A stretch of 64,000 nt of DNA from Microbacterium sufflavum. GTDB taxonomy: Bacteria > Actinomycetota > Actinomycetes > Actinomycetales > Microbacteriaceae. Positions within the stretch are counted from its first letter, which is position 1, and every line of letters starts with the position of its first letter. Below are positions 51,567-60,933 of the stretch, in pieces. Under the pieces are notes generated by a model that worked only from the letters and a program-made list of their open reading frames with translations, was not told the origin of the DNA and ran no database searches. Location of the stretch: assembly GCF_023101165.1 (NCBI RefSeq), contig NZ_CP078076.1:1612001-1676000 (forward strand), given 5' to 3'. The position numbers and the translations under genes are program-made.

Positions 51567-53692
51567 GCGAGGCGCAGCTCCCCGGCTCCGCGGTCGGTCA
51601 GGCCGCGGCGCCGTCGACGAACCTCGCCGACGGCGAGTGGCACCGCATGCATCCGCTCACACCGCTGTTCAAGGGCGGCCTGGCGCTGATCATCGTGGCC
51701 GGCATCGTGATCGCCAACATGCGCGATCGTGTGATCGCATGGCTCGTCGGCATGTTCACGCCGGAGGAGGCGCACTACGGCGACTACACCGGCGGCGACC
51801 CGGTGGACTGGGTGCTCTCGAACAACCTCGCGCTCGTGGCGCTGCTCGGGGTGCTGGCGCTCGTCGTCGTGCTCGTGGCGATCTTCTGGTTCGTGTGGCG
51901 CTTCCAGCAGTTCCGCATCACGGGCGACCACGTGGAGGTGCGAAAGGGCATCATCTTCCGGTCGCACCGGCGTGCGCCGCTCGACCGGGTGCAGGGCGTG
52001 AACCTGACGCGCCCGTTCCCCGCCCGGATCATCGGTCTCGCGAAGCTGGAGGTGGTCGGGGCGGGCAACGACGCCAACGTCGAGCTCGAATACCTGGCCA
52101 CGCCGCGTGCAGAGGGCGTGCGCGCGGAGATCCTGCGTCTGGCGTCGGGTGCACGGGCCGCCCGGCACGCCGCCATGAACCCGGGTGCGGAGGTGCCGGG
52201 GGAGCGGGTGTCGGCACGGTCGCAGCTCGTCGGCTCGATGAACCAGGGAGTCACCGGCCTCATCGCGGGCGTCGATCTGGAAGACGTGGTGCCGGAGAGC
52301 GTCGTGAAGATCCCCACGGGGCGTCTGATCGGCTCGCAGGTGATCTCGGGTCTGCTGTGGCTCGTGTTCTTCGGTGCGATCTTCGCGATCGCGATCGGCA
52401 GCACGATCATCGGCATCCTCGTCGACGGCGATCCGGACGGCGGCATCGTGCTGCTCGGGATCGGGCTCGGCATGGGCGTGCCGATGGTGGTGGCCGTCGT
52501 CGGTATCACCTGGGCGCAGATCTCCAAGTCGCTGCGCTACTCGATCGCGCCGACGCCGGACGGCGTGCGCATCACCTACGGGCTGCTCACCACCGTCACC
52601 GAGACGCTTCCGCCCGGCCGCATCTTCGCGGTCGAGGTGTCGCAGTCGCTGCTGTGGCGTCCATTCGGCTGGTGGACCATCAAGATCAACCGGATGAGCG
52701 GCAAGAGCGCGGCGCAGCAGTCCTCCGGCAGCGGCCAGCAGTTCAACGTGGTGCTGCCGGTGGGCAAGCGCGCCGATGTCGAGCGGGTGCTCGCGCTGGT
52801 GCTTCCCGACCTTCCGCCCGCGAGCATCCCGCTGCTGTGGGAGCAGGGCGTCGTGGGTCCCGCTGCGGACGACCCCTACCGCACCATGCCGCAGCGCGCG
52901 TGGTGGCGGCGGCCCTTCTCCTGGAGACGCCACGGGTACGCGGTGACCTCGGACGGGCTGCTGCTGCGGCGGGGCATCGTCTGGCGCAAGCTCGCGGTGT
53001 TCCCGCTGGCCCGACTGCAGGGCGTGTCGCTGAACCAGAGGCCGATCGATCGGGCGCAGCGGGTGTCCGGCGCGCAGGTGCACACCGTCCCCGGACCGAT
53101 CACCGGGATCCTCGCGGGGCTGGAGCGCGCGGACGCCCTTGCTCTGCTGGACGACGTCAGCCGCGCGGCCGCTGAGGCGGCGTCGCGCGACCGCACGCAC
53201 CGGTGGAGTGAGCACGCGGTCGCGCCGGAGCCCCAGGCGTTCACCGGTCCGCCGCCACCTCCGGGTGCACGGCCTGCGCCCTTCGCCCCGCCCGTGGGGT
53301 CGGCCGCGGTGCCTCCGGTGGGGTCGCCCGCGGTCCAGCCTCCCGCGGTGCCTCCGGTGCCGTCGCCTGCGGTGCAGTCGCCGCCGGTGCCGCCGCCTGC
53401 GGTGGGGTCGCCCGCTGCACTGCAGCCTCCCGCGGTGCCTCCGGTGGGGTCGCCTCCGGTGCAGCCGCCCGCCGTGCCTCCGGTGGGGTCGCCCGCGGTG
53501 CAGCCTCCCGCGGCGCCTCCGGTGGGGGCGCCTGCGGTGCAGCCGCCGCCGGTGCAGCCGCCTGCCGTGCAGCCGCCGCCGGTGCCGCCGGTGCAGCCTC
53601 CCGCGGTGCAGCCGCCGCCGACGCCCCCCGTGCAGCCGCCCGTGGTTCCGCCGACCCGTCGGTCGTCGAGGCCGGCTCCGACCGAGGAATGA
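51563..53692 (+). CDS. YdbT-like multi-PH-domain membrane protein with a Pro/Val repeat tail
   Basis: The 709-residue protein has about four membrane helices. It carries three bPH2 segments (FRITGDHVEVRKGIIFRSHR, YSIAPTPDGVRITYGLL, YAVTSDGLLLRRGIVWRKLA), the core of YdbT. From about residue 570 the sequence turns into a roughly 135-residue tail of repeated PPVGSPAVQPPAVPPV-type units. GTG 51563 overlaps the upstream stop. Its own stop overlaps the DUF2520 gene (ATGA). The tail is unusual for the family and may be an interaction arm. Confidence 0.85.
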   Translation: MSEAQLPGSAVGQAAAPSTNLADGEWHRMHPLTPLFKGGLALIIVAGIVIANMRDRVIAWLVGMFTPEEAHYGDYTGGDPVDWVLSNNLALVALLGVLALVVVLVAIFWFVWRFQQFRITGDHVEVRKGIIFRSHRRAPLDRVQGVNLTRPFPARIIGLAKLEVVGAGNDANVELEYLATPRAEGVRAEILRLASGARAARHAAMNPGAEVPGERVSARSQLVGSMNQGVTGLIAGVDLEDVVPESVVKIPTGRLIGSQVISGLLWLVFFGAIFAIAIGSTIIGILVDGDPDGGIVLLGIGLGMGVPMVVAVVGITWAQISKSLRYSIAPTPDGVRITYGLLTTVTETLPPGRIFAVEVSQSLLWRPFGWWTIKINRMSGKSAAQQSSGSGQQFNVVLPVGKRADVERVLALVLPDLPPASIPLLWEQGVVGPAADDPYRTMPQRAWWRRPFSWRRHGYAVTSDGLLLRRGIVWRKLAVFPLARLQGVSLNQRPIDRAQRVSGAQVHTVPGPITGILAGLERADALALLDDVSRAAAEAASRDRTHRWSEHAVAPEPQAFTGPPPPPGARPAPFAPPVGSAAVPPVGSPAVQPPAVPPVPSPAVQSPPVPPPAVGSPAALQPPAVPPVGSPPVQPPAVPPVGSPAVQPPAAPPVGAPAVQPPPVQPPAVQPPPVPPVQPPAVQPPPTPPVQPPVVPPTRRSSRPAPTEE
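53281..53665 (+). repeat. Coding repeat tract (Pro/Val tail)
   Basis: Short GC-rich units such as GCCTCCGGTGGGGTCGCC recur with small changes, encoding PPVGSPAVQ-like motifs. Such a tract is prone to slippage, so copy number may vary between strains. Confidence 0.7.
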
Positions 53693-54387
53693 GCGCCATG
53701 CGGGACGGCCGGCTGGGCGTCGGCATCGTCGGTGCAGGTCGCGTCGGGCCCGTGCTGGGCGCTGCGCTCGCCGGTGCAGGTCACGCCGTCGTCGGTATGA
53801 CCAGTGGATCCGACGACGAACGAGCCTCGGCCGTGCTCCCCGGTGTGCCCGTGCTCGAGACGCAGGAGGTCGTCCGCCGGGCCGAGCTCGTGATCCTCGC
53901 CGTGCCCTCCGAGCAGCTCCCGGCGCTTGTCGCCGGCATCGCCGAAGTGGGCGGGTGGCAGGTGGGTCAGCTGGTGCTGCACACCGATGCGGCGCACGGC
54001 ATCGAGGTGCTCCGTCCTGCCGCTGAGCGCGGAGCGATCCCGCTGGCGGTGCACCCGGCGATCACGTTCACCGGGACATCGATCGATCTCCGTCAGTTGC
54101 AGGCCGGCTATGCCGCGGTGACCGCTCCCGCGGCCGTCCTCCCCATCGCGCAGGCGCTGGCCGTGGAGATGGGCTGCGAACCGGTGGTGATCGCGGACGC
54201 GGACCGGCCCGCGTACGCGGATGCGATCGCGACCGTGACCGAGTTCTCGCGGTCGATCATCGGGCAGTCCACGTCCCGGCTGCGTGAGATCGGCGTCGAC
54301 AATCCCGGGGGGTACCTGTCTGCGCTCGTGCAGTCCACGGTGGAGCGGGCGCTGCGCGAATCGTCCGAGCCGCCACCCCTGATCTGA
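53689..54387 (+). CDS. Rossmann-fold DUF2520 protein
   Basis: The 232-residue protein has a dinucleotide-binding N-terminus (GVGIVGAGRVGPVLGAALAG) and a helical C-terminal DUF2520 domain (HPAITFTGTSIDLRQLQAGY, ATVTEFSRSIIGQSTSRLRE), like a small 6-phosphogluconate-dehydrogenase-type enzyme. Such genes often sit just before panC, and a link to pantothenate synthesis has been suggested, but panC is absent here. The start overlaps the YdbT-like stop. Confidence 0.82.
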   Translation: MSAMRDGRLGVGIVGAGRVGPVLGAALAGAGHAVVGMTSGSDDERASAVLPGVPVLETQEVVRRAELVILAVPSEQLPALVAGIAEVGGWQVGQLVLHTDAAHGIEVLRPAAERGAIPLAVHPAITFTGTSIDLRQLQAGYAAVTAPAAVLPIAQALAVEMGCEPVVIADADRPAYADAIATVTEFSRSIIGQSTSRLREIGVDNPGGYLSALVQSTVERALRESSEPPPLI

Positions 54388-54393
54388 CGGCGC

Positions 54394-56307
54394 TCACCGT
54401 CCGCCCGAGAAGCCGCCGCCGCCCCCGCCGCCCGAGAAGCCGCCGCCGAACGATCCGCCGCTCGACGAGGACCCGGTCGTCGGCGCCGTGTACGTCGCCG
54501 CCGACTGCGACGACGACATGAACGCCGCGAGCTGCACGCGCAGCGCGAGCGAGGTGGGATCGCCGATCCAGGCCGCGCCGCGCTGCTCTCGGGTGTAGGC
54601 GCGTTCGAGGACCTCGCCCCACTCGTCCTCCATCCCGAACAGCATCGCGTACGGCAGCAGTCGCTCATACACGTGGATCACCTCGGCACCATCGACCTCA
54701 CGGCGTTCCGCACCGGTGTACGACTGCAGCATGCGCAGGCGGTCCTCCTCGGCCACGCGGATGAACTCTCGCACGCCCTGGAGGTATTCGAGCGTCCGGG
54801 CACCCTCCGGGGTGAGCACGGTGTGCTTCGAGAACGAGTAGAAGGCGGCGATGCCGACCAGCACCACGGCGAACGCCGCGGCGACGAGCCCCGGGATCGC
54901 GGCCAGCCGCCCGCTCGCCACGGCCCAGATGCCCACCCCGAGGCCCGCCAGCGCGATCGCGATGGCACACCACTGCACGACGACGGCGCCGCGGCTCCGG
55001 GCCCGCTCCGTGAGGCCCCGCGTGGCGGCGGCCGTGGACCCGGCGGTGGTGAGCGCCGACATGCGGGCGGCGAAGCTCTCGCTCGCGGTCGGCAGGTCGA
55101 CCACGCCTTCCGCGTCGGCGCCGTGGAACAGGGCGTCGAGGGCGGCCGCATCGAGCTCGTCCGGTGCGGAACCAGCAGGAAGACGGCGAAGTCGGGGTTG
55201 CTCGGGGCTGTCCCCCTCCTCGATGCGCAGCGCTCCGCGGACCGCGAGGTGCACGATCTCCGCGGGGATGACGTCCTGCACCTTCGGGATGACCGCGGCG
55301 GCGACGAGCGGCGGCAGCGTGTCGGGCACGTGGTACTGGGCGACGACGATCCCCGTCGCGCGGCGGCGACGTCGGGTGAAACCTGCAACGGCGAGCCACC
55401 CCGCGACCGCGACGCCGACCGCGCCGATCGCCGCCACCAGCGGCCCGACGTCCGCGACCGGGTCGGGCGTGCGGGCCGGTGGCTGCTGCACGGTGCCCGC
55501 CTCGAACCCGATCGCGACCGTCACGCCGTCCCCGGCCGCAAGATCTGCCGCCGACGTGCGGAACGTGGCGCCGTCGCCCGTGGGTTCTGGACCGTCGAGC
55601 GTGCACGCGGTCGTGGATCCCGCCGGCCCCTGGTAGCAGCGGGTCGAACCGGTGAGCCTCGCGGCCAGCGCGGCGTCCACGTGGACTTCGGCGTCGAACC
55701 GCTCGATCGGCTGCGTGCTGTCCAGCGGAAGGAGGTTCCAGTAGAACTCGTCGACCGCGGGCGTCGCGGAGTCTCTCGGCGACGTGGCCAGGACGACATC
55801 GCTCATCTCGTACTCGATCACATACGTCGTCAGGCCGCGCGCGTACTGGTCGTCGCCGGTGAGCACCAGCAGCAGTCCGTCCTCGTCGTCGGTCTCGAAC
55901 GGGACGTCGCGCCCTTCGCCGTCGGTGACGGACAGCACGCGGGTGTCGATGCGGGCGTTCTCGTACGAGGTCGCGAGGCCCCGGACGATCCCGCGGTTCT
56001 GGTCGAACTCAGGGAACCGTGCCACGAGCGTCTCGGTCACGTGGAGGCGAGCGCGACCGTCGACGAGACTCAGGTCGTAGGTGGCGTCCCACGACGCGTA
56101 CGAGAAGTCGTCCACGTCGGCGGCGACCGTGCGCGCCGCGGTGCCCGCGGCGGCCGCGGCGGCCGCGGCCGCCGGCGCGACCGCAGCGCGGTCCGACCGG
56201 GCGGAGGCGAGTGCCGGAGCGGCGGAGGCCGATGCGACGGGGAGGACGATGGCGCCGGCGGCGAGGACGAGGGCGGCGGAAGCGCGGGCGATCCTGGAGA
56301 GGGCCAT
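54394..56307 (-). CDS. DUF2207 membrane protein
   Basis: The 637-residue protein has a signal peptide (ASAALVLAAGAIVLPVAS) followed by a long Ala-run. An outside beta-rich DUF2207 domain covers about residues 60-270 (FSYASWDATYDLSLVDGRAR), then a membrane helix (AIGAVGVAVAGWLAVAGF). A cytoplasmic region has two more helices near residues 440-480. It ends in a Gly/Ser-rich tail (GGGFSGGGGGGGFSGGR). The function of DUF2207 is unknown; the family is linked to the cell envelope. It converges on the DUF2520 gene and its start lies 80 bases from lysS. Confidence 0.85.
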   Translation of the reverse strand: MALSRIARASAALVLAAGAIVLPVASASAAPALASARSDRAAVAPAAAAAAAAAGTAARTVAADVDDFSYASWDATYDLSLVDGRARLHVTETLVARFPEFDQNRGIVRGLATSYENARIDTRVLSVTDGEGRDVPFETDDEDGLLLVLTGDDQYARGLTTYVIEYEMSDVVLATSPRDSATPAVDEFYWNLLPLDSTQPIERFDAEVHVDAALAARLTGSTRCYQGPAGSTTACTLDGPEPTGDGATFRTSAADLAAGDGVTVAIGFEAGTVQQPPARTPDPVADVGPLVAAIGAVGVAVAGWLAVAGFTRRRRRATGIVVAQYHVPDTLPPLVAAAVIPKVQDVIPAEIVHLAVRGALRIEEGDSPEQPRLRRLPAGSAPDELDAAALDALFHGADAEGVVDLPTASESFAARMSALTTAGSTAAATRGLTERARSRGAVVVQWCAIAIALAGLGVGIWAVASGRLAAIPGLVAAAFAVVLVGIAAFYSFSKHTVLTPEGARTLEYLQGVREFIRVAEEDRLRMLQSYTGAERREVDGAEVIHVYERLLPYAMLFGMEDEWGEVLERAYTREQRGAAWIGDPTSLALRVQLAAFMSSSQSAATYTAPTTGSSSSGGSFGGGFSGGGGGGGFSGGR

Positions 56308-56387
56308 GCACCGAGGCTACCCAGCGACGGCCGCGGACCCGCATCGCGCCTCGGTAAACTGGGGGAGACTTCCAAGGAGCCCCGCAC

Positions 56388-57920
56388 ATGACTGACGCGT
56401 CCGCCGCGCCCGAATCGGCCACGACCGACTCTTCCCCCGAGGACGACGTCCACGAGCAGAAGGCGGTGCGACTCGCCAAGCGCGAGCGCCTGATCGCCCG
56501 ACGCTCGGATGCGGGGGGCGGCGCGTTCCCCGTGGGCGTGCCGGTGACCCACTCGATCCCCGCCCTGCGTGCGGAGTACGGCGAGCTGGAGGCGGGCGCG
56601 GAGACCGGTGTCGTGGTCGGGGTGGCTGGCCGCGTGGTCTTCAGCCGCAACACGGGCAAGCTCTGTTTCGCGACGCTGCAGGCCGGCGACGGCAGCCGCA
56701 TCCAGGCGATGGTCTCGCTCGCGAACGTGGGCGAGGAGTCGCTGGCCGACTGGAAGGAATACGTCGACCTCGGCGACCACGTGTTCGTGCACGGCGAGGT
56801 CATCTCGAGCCGCCGCGGAGAGCTGTCGATCATGGCGGACGACTGGGCGATCGCGTCGAAGGCCATCCTGCCGCTGCCGAACGCCTATGCGGAGCTCAGC
56901 GAGGAGGGCCGCGTGCGCAGCCGCTACCTCGACCTGATCGTGCGCGAGCAGGCCCGCACGACCGTCCGGGCGCGCGCCGCCGTGAACGCCAGCCTGCGGG
57001 CGACGTTCGCGAGCCACGACTACCTCGAGGTCGAGACCCCGATGCTGCAGGTGCAGCACGGTGGGGCGTCGGCGCGTCCGTTCGTCACGCACTCGAATGC
57101 GTTCGACACCGAGCTCTACCTGCGCATCGCCCCGGAGCTGTACCTCAAGCGGGCCGTGGTCGGCGGGATCGAGCGCGTGTTCGAGATCAACCGCAACTTC
57201 CGCAACGAGGGCGCCGACTCGACGCACAGCCCCGAGTTCGCGATGCTCGAGGCCTACCAGGCCTACGGGGACTACAACCAGATGGCCGCCCTCACGCAGG
57301 AGCTCGTGCAGCAGGCGGCGATCGCGGTCTCCGGCTCGACGACCGTGACCTGGGCGGACGGCACCGCGTACGACCTCGGCGGCGAGTGGGACCGCATCTC
57401 CATGTACGAGTCGCTGTCGGCGGCGTCGGGCCGCACGGTGACGCCGCAGGACGCGGTGGAAGACCTGATCTCGTTCGCGCAGGCCCACGGTGTGGACGTG
57501 CCGCCGCAGGCCACGCACGGCAAGCTGGTGGAGGAGCTCTGGGAGCACTTCGTGAAGGGCGACCTGGTGCGCCCGACCTTCGTGATGGACTTCCCCGTCG
57601 ACACCTCGCCCCTCGTGCGCGAGCACCGCTCGATCGCGGGCGTCGTGGAGAAGTGGGACCTCTACATCCGCGGGTTCGAGCTCGCGACGGGGTACTCGGA
57701 GCTGGTCGACCCTGTCATCCAGCGGGAGCGGTTCGAGGAGCAGGCGAAGCTCGCGGCCCGTGGCGATGTCGAGGCGATGCCGATCGACCAGGAGTTCCTG
57801 CGGGCACTCGAGCACGGCATGCCGCCGTCCGGCGGCATGGGGATGGGGATCGACCGTCTGCTGATGGCCATCACCGGCCTGGGCATCCGCGAGACCATCC
57901 TCTTCCCCCTCGTGAAGTGA
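56388..57920 (+). CDS. lysS: Lysyl-tRNA synthetase, class II
   Basis: The 510-residue protein has the N-terminal OB-fold anticodon domain (about residues 70-175: VVGVAGRVVFSRNTGKLCFA). The catalytic domain carries motif 1 (YLEVETPMLQVQHGGASARP), motif 2 (RVFEINRNFRNEGADSTHSP) and motif 3 (GMGIDRLLMAITGLG). Length and order are normal. ATG 56388 follows AAGGAG, with TAAACT further upstream as -10. Confidence 0.96.
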   Translation: MTDASAAPESATTDSSPEDDVHEQKAVRLAKRERLIARRSDAGGGAFPVGVPVTHSIPALRAEYGELEAGAETGVVVGVAGRVVFSRNTGKLCFATLQAGDGSRIQAMVSLANVGEESLADWKEYVDLGDHVFVHGEVISSRRGELSIMADDWAIASKAILPLPNAYAELSEEGRVRSRYLDLIVREQARTTVRARAAVNASLRATFASHDYLEVETPMLQVQHGGASARPFVTHSNAFDTELYLRIAPELYLKRAVVGGIERVFEINRNFRNEGADSTHSPEFAMLEAYQAYGDYNQMAALTQELVQQAAIAVSGSTTVTWADGTAYDLGGEWDRISMYESLSAASGRTVTPQDAVEDLISFAQAHGVDVPPQATHGKLVEELWEHFVKGDLVRPTFVMDFPVDTSPLVREHRSIAGVVEKWDLYIRGFELATGYSELVDPVIQRERFEEQAKLAARGDVEAMPIDQEFLRALEHGMPPSGGMGMGIDRLLMAITGLGIRETILFPLVK

Positions 57921-57931
57921 CCGGCACCCGT

Positions 57932-59044
57932 TCATCGGCGGGTCCGTCCGCGGAAGGCCCAGTCGGGTAGCGCCTCCTCGGCGATCAGCCTCTCGAGGAG
58001 CATGGCGAGGCTGTACTCCCGATCGATGTCGCGCGCGAGCTCGACGTAGCGACCGGCGTGCATGGCGCGGCCGAGTGCCCACGACAGCCACGCCGCTGCG
58101 GTGAGGGGCGCGGGTCGCGCCGTGCGTGGTGCCCTCGCTGCGGCATGACGCACCACCTGCAACGCGCTGCGGAGCCGGTTCGGATCGGGTGCGGGTCCGC
58201 GGCCGACGAACACCCGCCCGAGCTCGTCGGGGATCGGGCTGCCCGAGGCGGGGAAGGCGAGCTGCGCCTGGAGCGCGCGGATACCGCCCTCTCGATCGCT
58301 CGCCCACTGCGCAAGGGCGGCGTCGCGGAGCGCGGGGCGCTGAAGGCACCAGAGCAGCGCCGCCCAGGCGAAGGGCGGGATCGTGTCCGGGCCCTTCAGC
58401 ACCGCTTCGAAGAGCCCGGGGAGGTCGTCCAGCAGCGCGAGCGCGGCGAGCGCCTGCGGATCCTCCCGACCGGACACGCGGCCCTTCCCGTCCAGCGCGC
58501 CGCGGAGCCCGGTCAGCGCGCGCTCGACGCGCTGGCGCTCGGGTGCCCCCACGCGCGGAACCCGGGCTCCCGCGAGCTGGTCGCCGGACACGTCGCCGAT
58601 CGAGGGGTGCGCGGGCGTGGGGCCGATCTCGGCGAGCGGCTTCAGCGTCGGCTTCCGGTCGAGGTAGCTGCTCCACCCGCCCGGCGTCACGCAGAGAGCA
58701 TCCATCACTCGCATGCCCGCACCGCGCAGGCCGGCGAGAAGATGATCCACCACCACGGCGCCGGGCAGCACCAGGCCGTCCGCCGTCGTGACGCTCTCCT
58801 CGTCCGTGTACACGACGACGGCGGCGCCGTCCGTGCCGCGGACGCGCTGCAGGAGCCGCACGGCCGAGGCGGCGTAGCGGCCGGGGGGCATCGCGTCGTC
58901 GGGCGGGTCGAGCCGCATCGCCCCGTCGGTGCGGGAGCCGCGGAACGGCAGGAGCACGATGCTCCGGCGCGGAGTGAACCCGGCGAGGGTGGGCACGATG
59001 CCCAGGAACTGGGCGGAGTCGGAGGCGTTGAGCACGGTGGTCAT
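57932..59044 (-). CDS. DUF4192 protein
   Basis: The 370-residue protein begins LNASDSAQFLGIVPTLAGFT and has FTPRRSIVLLPF and VVVYTDEESVTTADGLVLPG, the DUF4192 blocks. A low-complexity middle and a C-terminal helical part follow. The family is actinobacterial and of unknown function. It converges on lysS. Confidence 0.82.
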   Translation of the reverse strand: MTTVLNASDSAQFLGIVPTLAGFTPRRSIVLLPFRGSRTDGAMRLDPPDDAMPPGRYAASAVRLLQRVRGTDGAAVVVYTDEESVTTADGLVLPGAVVVDHLLAGLRGAGMRVMDALCVTPGGWSSYLDRKPTLKPLAEIGPTPAHPSIGDVSGDQLAGARVPRVGAPERQRVERALTGLRGALDGKGRVSGREDPQALAALALLDDLPGLFEAVLKGPDTIPPFAWAALLWCLQRPALRDAALAQWASDREGGIRALQAQLAFPASGSPIPDELGRVFVGRGPAPDPNRLRSALQVVRHAAARAPRTARPAPLTAAAWLSWALGRAMHAGRYVELARDIDREYSLAMLLERLIAEEALPDWAFRGRTRR

Positions 59045-59154
59045 CCCGAGAGCATCGCCCGGTCGGCATCGCGTGGCGGGCCGCGAACCCGCAGTCGGGG
59101 GAGCATTCGTGGGAACCGGGCTCTGTGGAGGAGACCCTCGCGTACCATGGAGTC

Positions 59155-59328
59155 ATGGACAACTTCTGGCTCGCCGCGGCATGGTCGCTCCTGCCGACCA
59201 TTGGAGTCAGCATCGTGTTCGTCGTCGTCCTCCGCGGCATCCTGCGCTTCGACCGCACCGAGCGGAAGGTGCACGCCCAGATCGAGGCCGAGGAACGCGC
59301 CGCGCGCGGACTCCCGCCGCGCACCTGA
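59155..59328 (+). CDS. Small single-pass membrane protein
   Basis: The 57-residue protein has one helix (AWSLLPTIGVSIVFVVVLRG) and a charged C-terminus (RTERKVHAQIEAEERAARGL). ATG 59155 lies six bases after TACCAT, a leaderless start. It sits between the divergent DUF4192 gene and the cardiolipin synthase gene. No function can be assigned. Confidence 0.7.
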   Translation: MDNFWLAAAWSLLPTIGVSIVFVVVLRGILRFDRTERKVHAQIEAEERAARGLPPRT

Positions 59329-59379
59329 GTCCGACCCATCCGCTACTGTGAAGCGAGCGTGCCTGGTCTGGCGCGCACC

Positions 59380-59393
59380 GGGGTCATGACCCC
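59380..59393. promoter_or_regulatory. Perfect palindrome GGGGTCATGACCCC before the cardiolipin synthase gene
   Basis: The 14-base self-complementary sequence lies 22 bases upstream of the ATG at 59415, downstream of a possible -10 (TACTGT, 59344-59349). It could be an operator or a short leader hairpin. Confidence 0.3.
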
Positions 59394-59414
59394 TGATGCG
59401 GGCGAGGGGGTGCG

Positions 59415-60875
59415 ATGACAGCCTGGACCTGGGGCTGGTGGTTCGCGGTCTTCCTCCTGCTCCTCGACATCACGATCCGCGTCACCGCCATCATCGTGAT
59501 CCCGCGCAACCGGCGTCCCACGGCAGCGATGGCGTGGCTGCTGGCGGTGTTCTTCATCCCCTTCGTCGGCGTGTTCCTCTTCCTCCTCATCGGCAACCCG
59601 CGACTGCCGCGGGCCCGCCGCCGCAAGCAGGACCAGATCAACGAGTACATCGCCGAGACCAGCGAGCACCTGCACTTCGGCACGCTGCGTCCGAACGCCC
59701 CCGCGTGGTTCGGGCCGATCGTGCAGATGAACCAGCGCCTCGGAGCCCTCCCGCTCTCCGGTGACAACGGCGCGCACCTGATCTCCGACTACCAGGAGTC
59801 GCTCGACGAGATGGCGGAGGCGATCCGCACCGCCCAGGACTACGTGCACGTCGAGTTCTACATCCTGCAGTCCGACGAATCGACCGACAACTTCTTCCGC
59901 GCGCTCGAAGAGGTCGCGGCACGCGGGGTCGCGGTGCGCGTCCTGCTCGACCACTGGGCCAACCGGGGCAAGCCGCGCTACCGCCAGACCGTCGCACGAC
60001 TCAACGCGATGGGGGCCGACTGGCACCTGATGCTGCCCGTGCAGCCGCTCAAGGGGAAGATGCAGCGCCCCGACCTGCGCAACCACCGCAAGCTGCTCGT
60101 CGTCGACGGGAACATCGCGTTCCTCGGGTCGCAGAACATCACCGACTCGACCTACAACCTGCGCAAGAACATCCGCCGCGGACTGCACTGGGTCGACCTC
60201 ATGGTGCGCCTCGACGGGCCGGTCGTTCTGAGCGTGAACGCCATCTTCCTGAGCGACTGGTACAGCGAGACCGATGTGGTCCTCCAGGAGATCGACATCG
60301 CGCACGCCAACATCGGCTCCGGCGATCTGGACTGCCAGGTCGTGCCGTCCGGTCCGGGGTTCGAGGTGGAGAACAACCTCCGGCTCTTCCTCGCGCTGCT
60401 GTACGCGGCGAAGAAGCAGATCATGATCATCAGCCCGTACTTCGTCCCGGACGAGGCGCTGCTGCTGGCCGTCACCGCAGCGGTCGATCGCGGCGTCCAG
60501 GTCGAGCTGTTCGTCTCGGAGGAGGGCGACCAGGCGATGGTCTACCACGCCCAGCGCAGCTACTACGAGGTGCTGTTGCGGGCGGGGGTGCGCATCTGGA
60601 TGTACCGCAAGCCCTACATCCTGCACACCAAGAGCCTCACGATCGACGACGAGGTGGCGGTGATCGGCTCGAGCAACATGGACATGCGCTCGTTCGGCCT
60701 CAACCTCGAGGTGTCGATGCTCGTCCGTGGCGAGGAGTTCGTCAGGGAGATGCGCGAGGTGGAGGACAAGTACCGGTCGCTCAGCCGCGAGCTCACGCTC
60801 GAGGAGTGGATGCAGCAGCCGCTGCGGTCCACCGTGCTCGACAACCTGGCGCGGCTCACCTCGGCGCTGCAGTGA
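59415..60875 (+). CDS. cls: Cardiolipin synthase (phospholipase D family)
   Basis: The 486-residue protein has two N-terminal membrane helices and two phospholipase D motifs: DLRNHRKLLVVDG near residue 222 and ILHTKSLTIDD near 402. In motif 1 the HxKxxxxD pattern is intact. It condenses two phosphatidylglycerols into cardiolipin at the membrane. The length is normal for bacterial Cls. Confidence 0.92.
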   Translation: MTAWTWGWWFAVFLLLLDITIRVTAIIVIPRNRRPTAAMAWLLAVFFIPFVGVFLFLLIGNPRLPRARRRKQDQINEYIAETSEHLHFGTLRPNAPAWFGPIVQMNQRLGALPLSGDNGAHLISDYQESLDEMAEAIRTAQDYVHVEFYILQSDESTDNFFRALEEVAARGVAVRVLLDHWANRGKPRYRQTVARLNAMGADWHLMLPVQPLKGKMQRPDLRNHRKLLVVDGNIAFLGSQNITDSTYNLRKNIRRGLHWVDLMVRLDGPVVLSVNAIFLSDWYSETDVVLQEIDIAHANIGSGDLDCQVVPSGPGFEVENNLRLFLALLYAAKKQIMIISPYFVPDEALLLAVTAAVDRGVQVELFVSEEGDQAMVYHAQRSYYEVLLRAGVRIWMYRKPYILHTKSLTIDDEVAVIGSSNMDMRSFGLNLEVSMLVRGEEFVREMREVEDKYRSLSRELTLEEWMQQPLRSTVLDNLARLTSALQ

Positions 60876-60933
60876 CCGGCCCCGCGCGCCGAGCCCCGTA
60901 GGCAGGGGAGGATGCCGCGAGTACCCTGAGGGC

